This document shows positions 14,127 through 15,197 of a DNA stretch of 15,197 nt, piece by piece (position 1 is the first letter of the stretch; every line of letters starts with the position of its first letter). The stretch lies in NCBI GenBank assembly GCA_031428695.1, contig JANOYE010000334.1, positions 1-15,197 on the forward strand, given 5' to 3'. Both the position numbers and the translations under genes were made by a program. The notes under the pieces were generated by a model, which did not search any database, was not told the origin of the DNA, and saw nothing but the letters and a program-made list of their open reading frames with translations. This stretch comes from JANYCG01 sp031428695. GTDB lineage: Bacteria > Pseudomonadota > Gammaproteobacteria > Burkholderiales > Burkholderiaceae_C.

Positions 14127-14882
14127 TCAGCGGCGGCCCGCGAGGCTCACTGGCCCGTACCAGGCGCGTGAGGTGGTGAGTGTGTTGTCGGTGTCCGTCA
14201 TGATGCCAATGCCGATCAATGCGCCCGGCGCCTCGCCAAAAGCTTTTTCGAAATCGGCGCGGATGTCGCGTTCGTAGTCCAACCACTGGTTGAGGTTTAC
14301 TGCGCCAGACTCCACCACGATCTTGCGGATGCGGTCAGTGCGGGAACTGGTGATCACGCTGCCTGGCACACGTTTGTTGCTCCACACGTACATCAATGTG
14401 GCGTAGGGCATCGGCTCACCGGTGACCACGTGGGCGAGTTCCGACAAAATGGCATTTTTCGTGGAAAACTTGCTGCGGTCGCCGTCAAAGGCCAGAACGA
14501 TGCGCACGGGTGAATCGGCGTTCTCCCGCACCGCCAAATCGGCCTGGGTGATGAGGTCAGGGACTTTCCAGGAAAAACGGATGTGGTCTAGCTCAGAGGC
14601 GGGGATGTTGACGGCTCGGCGCATCAGGCTGGCGGAGGAAACCGCATGCGCCGCCATTGCCTCACGCCCATCGACACGGGCGCGAGCATATTCGGTGGAG
14701 TGTTTGCCAGGCAGGGTGAAGTGTTGCCAGGTTTGCGGCCAGGGTGTGGGGATCTGGGTCGCGGCCTGCGCGTTCGATGGAGTCGAGGAACTCGGATGCC
14801 GCGGCAAACCCGCGCAGGCGGCCAAAAGCAGGGCAAGGCCCAACAGCAACACCCTCGGGCACAGTTGAATCCAACAACGCAT
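14127..14882 (-). CDS. DUF3047 domain-containing lipoprotein
   Basis: A 251-residue exported protein with a lipoprotein signal: hydrophobic segment 11-20 and lipobox LAAC with lipidated Cys23. A Ser/Pro/Ala-rich linker follows to about residue 48. The rest matches the DUF3047 pattern: FSWKVPDLITQADLAVRENADSPVRIVLAFDGDRSK, then LMYVWSN, RIRKIVVESG, WLDYERDIRADFEKAFGE and IGIGIMTDTDNT, ending AWYGPVSL. The domain has no established biochemical role that I know of; such proteins are presumed to be envelope beta-sandwich binding proteins. Ala rather than Asp follows the Cys, so outer-membrane delivery is likely. No clear Shine-Dalgarno precedes ATG 14882. It stands alone between the porin terminator and the repeat element upstream of dppB. 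Confidence 0.9.
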   Translation of the reverse strand: MRCWIQLCPRVLLLGLALLLAACAGLPRHPSSSTPSNAQAATQIPTPWPQTWQHFTLPGKHSTEYARARVDGREAMAAHAVSSASLMRRAVNIPASELDHIRFSWKVPDLITQADLAVRENADSPVRIVLAFDGDRSKFSTKNAILSELAHVVTGEPMPYATLMYVWSNKRVPGSVITSSRTDRIRKIVVESGAVNLNQWLDYERDIRADFEKAFGEAPGALIGIGIMTDTDNTLTTSRAWYGPVSLAGRR

Positions 14883-14912
14883 TTTTGTGGGGCACCGGTT
14901 TGTGGTGCTTCA

Positions 14913-14951
14913 CAAATAGAAAAAGCCACCGAGTCCGAAGACCAGGTGGCT
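14913..14951 (-). terminator. intrinsic terminator after the porin gene, UUCG loop
   Basis: Read on the - strand, AGCCACC (14951-14945) pairs with GGTGGCT (14930-14924). The inner GGTC/GACT part is capped by a TTCG tetraloop, and TTTTC-TATTT follows. It lies about 40 bp past the porin stop and just before the DUF3047 gene. Confidence 0.88.
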
Positions 14952-14969
14952 CTAAAGTGTTTAACCTAA

Positions 14970-14986
14970 GGTCGCGTTAGGCGACC
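14970..14986 (-). other. small hairpin directly after the porin stop codon
   Basis: GGTCGC (14970-14975) and GCGACC (14981-14986) form a perfect 6-bp stem with a 5-base loop, 6 bp beyond the porin stop. Without a U-tract it is probably an mRNA 3'-stabilising hairpin ahead of the real terminator. Confidence 0.55.
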
Positions 14987-14992
14987 GTTTGA

Positions 14993-15197
14993 TTAGAACG
15001 CGTGGAAGGCGCCGATCATGTAGGCAGTAGTAGCACCACCGGTAGCGTTCATGCCGCCAGCCAAACCGCCGGTGGAGAACACCGATGCGCCGTCGTTGCT
15101 GACGCGAGCGACAGTAGCGTACAGCTTGGTGCGCTTGGACAAAGCGTAGTCAGCGCCAAGGCCGATCATGGTGCCGATCGTGTCTGCAGCACCGGCA
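14993..15197 (-). CDS. Gram-negative general porin, C-terminal part (5' end outside window)
   Basis: The last 68 codons of an outer-membrane porin; the frame is open through the right edge. The translation runs AGAADTIGTMIGLGADYALS, then KRTKLYATVARVSNDGAS, and ends TTAYMIGAFHAF. The pattern is alternating beta strands: GADYALSKRTKLYATVARV is the classic penultimate strand of betaproteobacterial trimeric porins (Porin_4, Omp32 kind). The final strand ends with the C-terminal Phe needed for BAM-dependent insertion. The usual last strand is GIRHxF/GLRHxF; here it is GAFHAF. Codon use is biased to GCT/GGC, suggesting high expression, in keeping with the strong terminator downstream. Confidence 0.9.
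   Translation of the reverse strand, partial: AGAADTIGTMIGLGADYALSKRTKLYATVARVSNDGASVFSTGGLAGGMNATGGATTAYMIGAFHAF

Noticed and set aside
1..15197. A wholly new multi-gene system
   Set aside because: Every full-length gene belongs to a recognised family and the arrangement is metabolic and transport-related; apart from DUF3047 there is no gene of unknown family, and nothing groups into a novel module.
1..15197. CRISPR array, tRNA, rRNA or insertion sequence
   Set aside because: No regularly spaced repeats, no cloverleaf or rRNA-like stretches and no transposase or integrase frame were found.

Overview
The window looks like chromosomal DNA of a Gram-negative betaproteobacterium, most likely Burkholderiales, family Comamonadaceae (the Rhodoferax, Polaromonas and Acidovorax side). 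The grounds are high GC, a porin ending in aromatic Phe, the style of the CoA-thioester and peptide-ABC genes, and three copies of a short palindrome (GCTAY-N7-RTAGCT plus a GCG-like tail) that I remember as typical of Comamonadaceae genomes. The genus cannot be fixed from the sequence alone.

Left part (1-5400): a catabolic block for organic acids or acyl-CoAs. It begins with the 3' end of a D-aminoacylase-type amidohydrolase (+), followed by a convergent NADPH-dependent MDR oxidoreductase (-). Divergent from the oxidoreductase is a + strand run: MaoC-type hydratase, CitE/HpcH-type CoA-ester lyase (4-bp ATGA overlap), an ACAD10/11-type acyl-CoA dehydrogenase and an SDR dehydrogenase. Together these offer alpha,beta-dehydrogenation, hydration, alcohol oxidation and carbon-carbon cleavage of a CoA thioester. 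The substrate is not visible. A 27-bp dyad in the divergent intergenic region is a candidate operator.

Middle part (5401-7971): a solitary queC (7-cyano-7-deazaguanine synthase, queuosine pathway), preceded by a perfect 22-bp inverted repeat ending six bases before its ATG. It converges on, and overlaps by 14 bp, a fused SbmA/BacA-type membrane domain plus ATPase ABC transporter on the - strand.

Right part (7972-13936): a - strand peptide-uptake operon read from the right: dppB-type permease, M20 amidohydrolase/peptidase, periplasmic solute-binding protein, dppD-type and dppF-type ATPases. Junctions are tight (1-bp TGATG overlap, short gaps, 4-bp ATGA overlap). No dppC-type second permease is present in the window. 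Import of short peptides or N-acylated amino acids followed by cytoplasmic hydrolysis is the natural reading.

Right edge (13937-15197): a 103-bp nested inverted-repeat element, a DUF3047 lipoprotein gene (-), a UUCG-capped terminator and the 3' end of a trimeric general porin (-).

I found no phage, CRISPR, toxin-antitoxin, integrase, rRNA or tRNA signal, and no clearly new multi-gene system. The most interesting material is in small repeats, the incomplete permease set and the unusual members of the acyl-CoA cluster.
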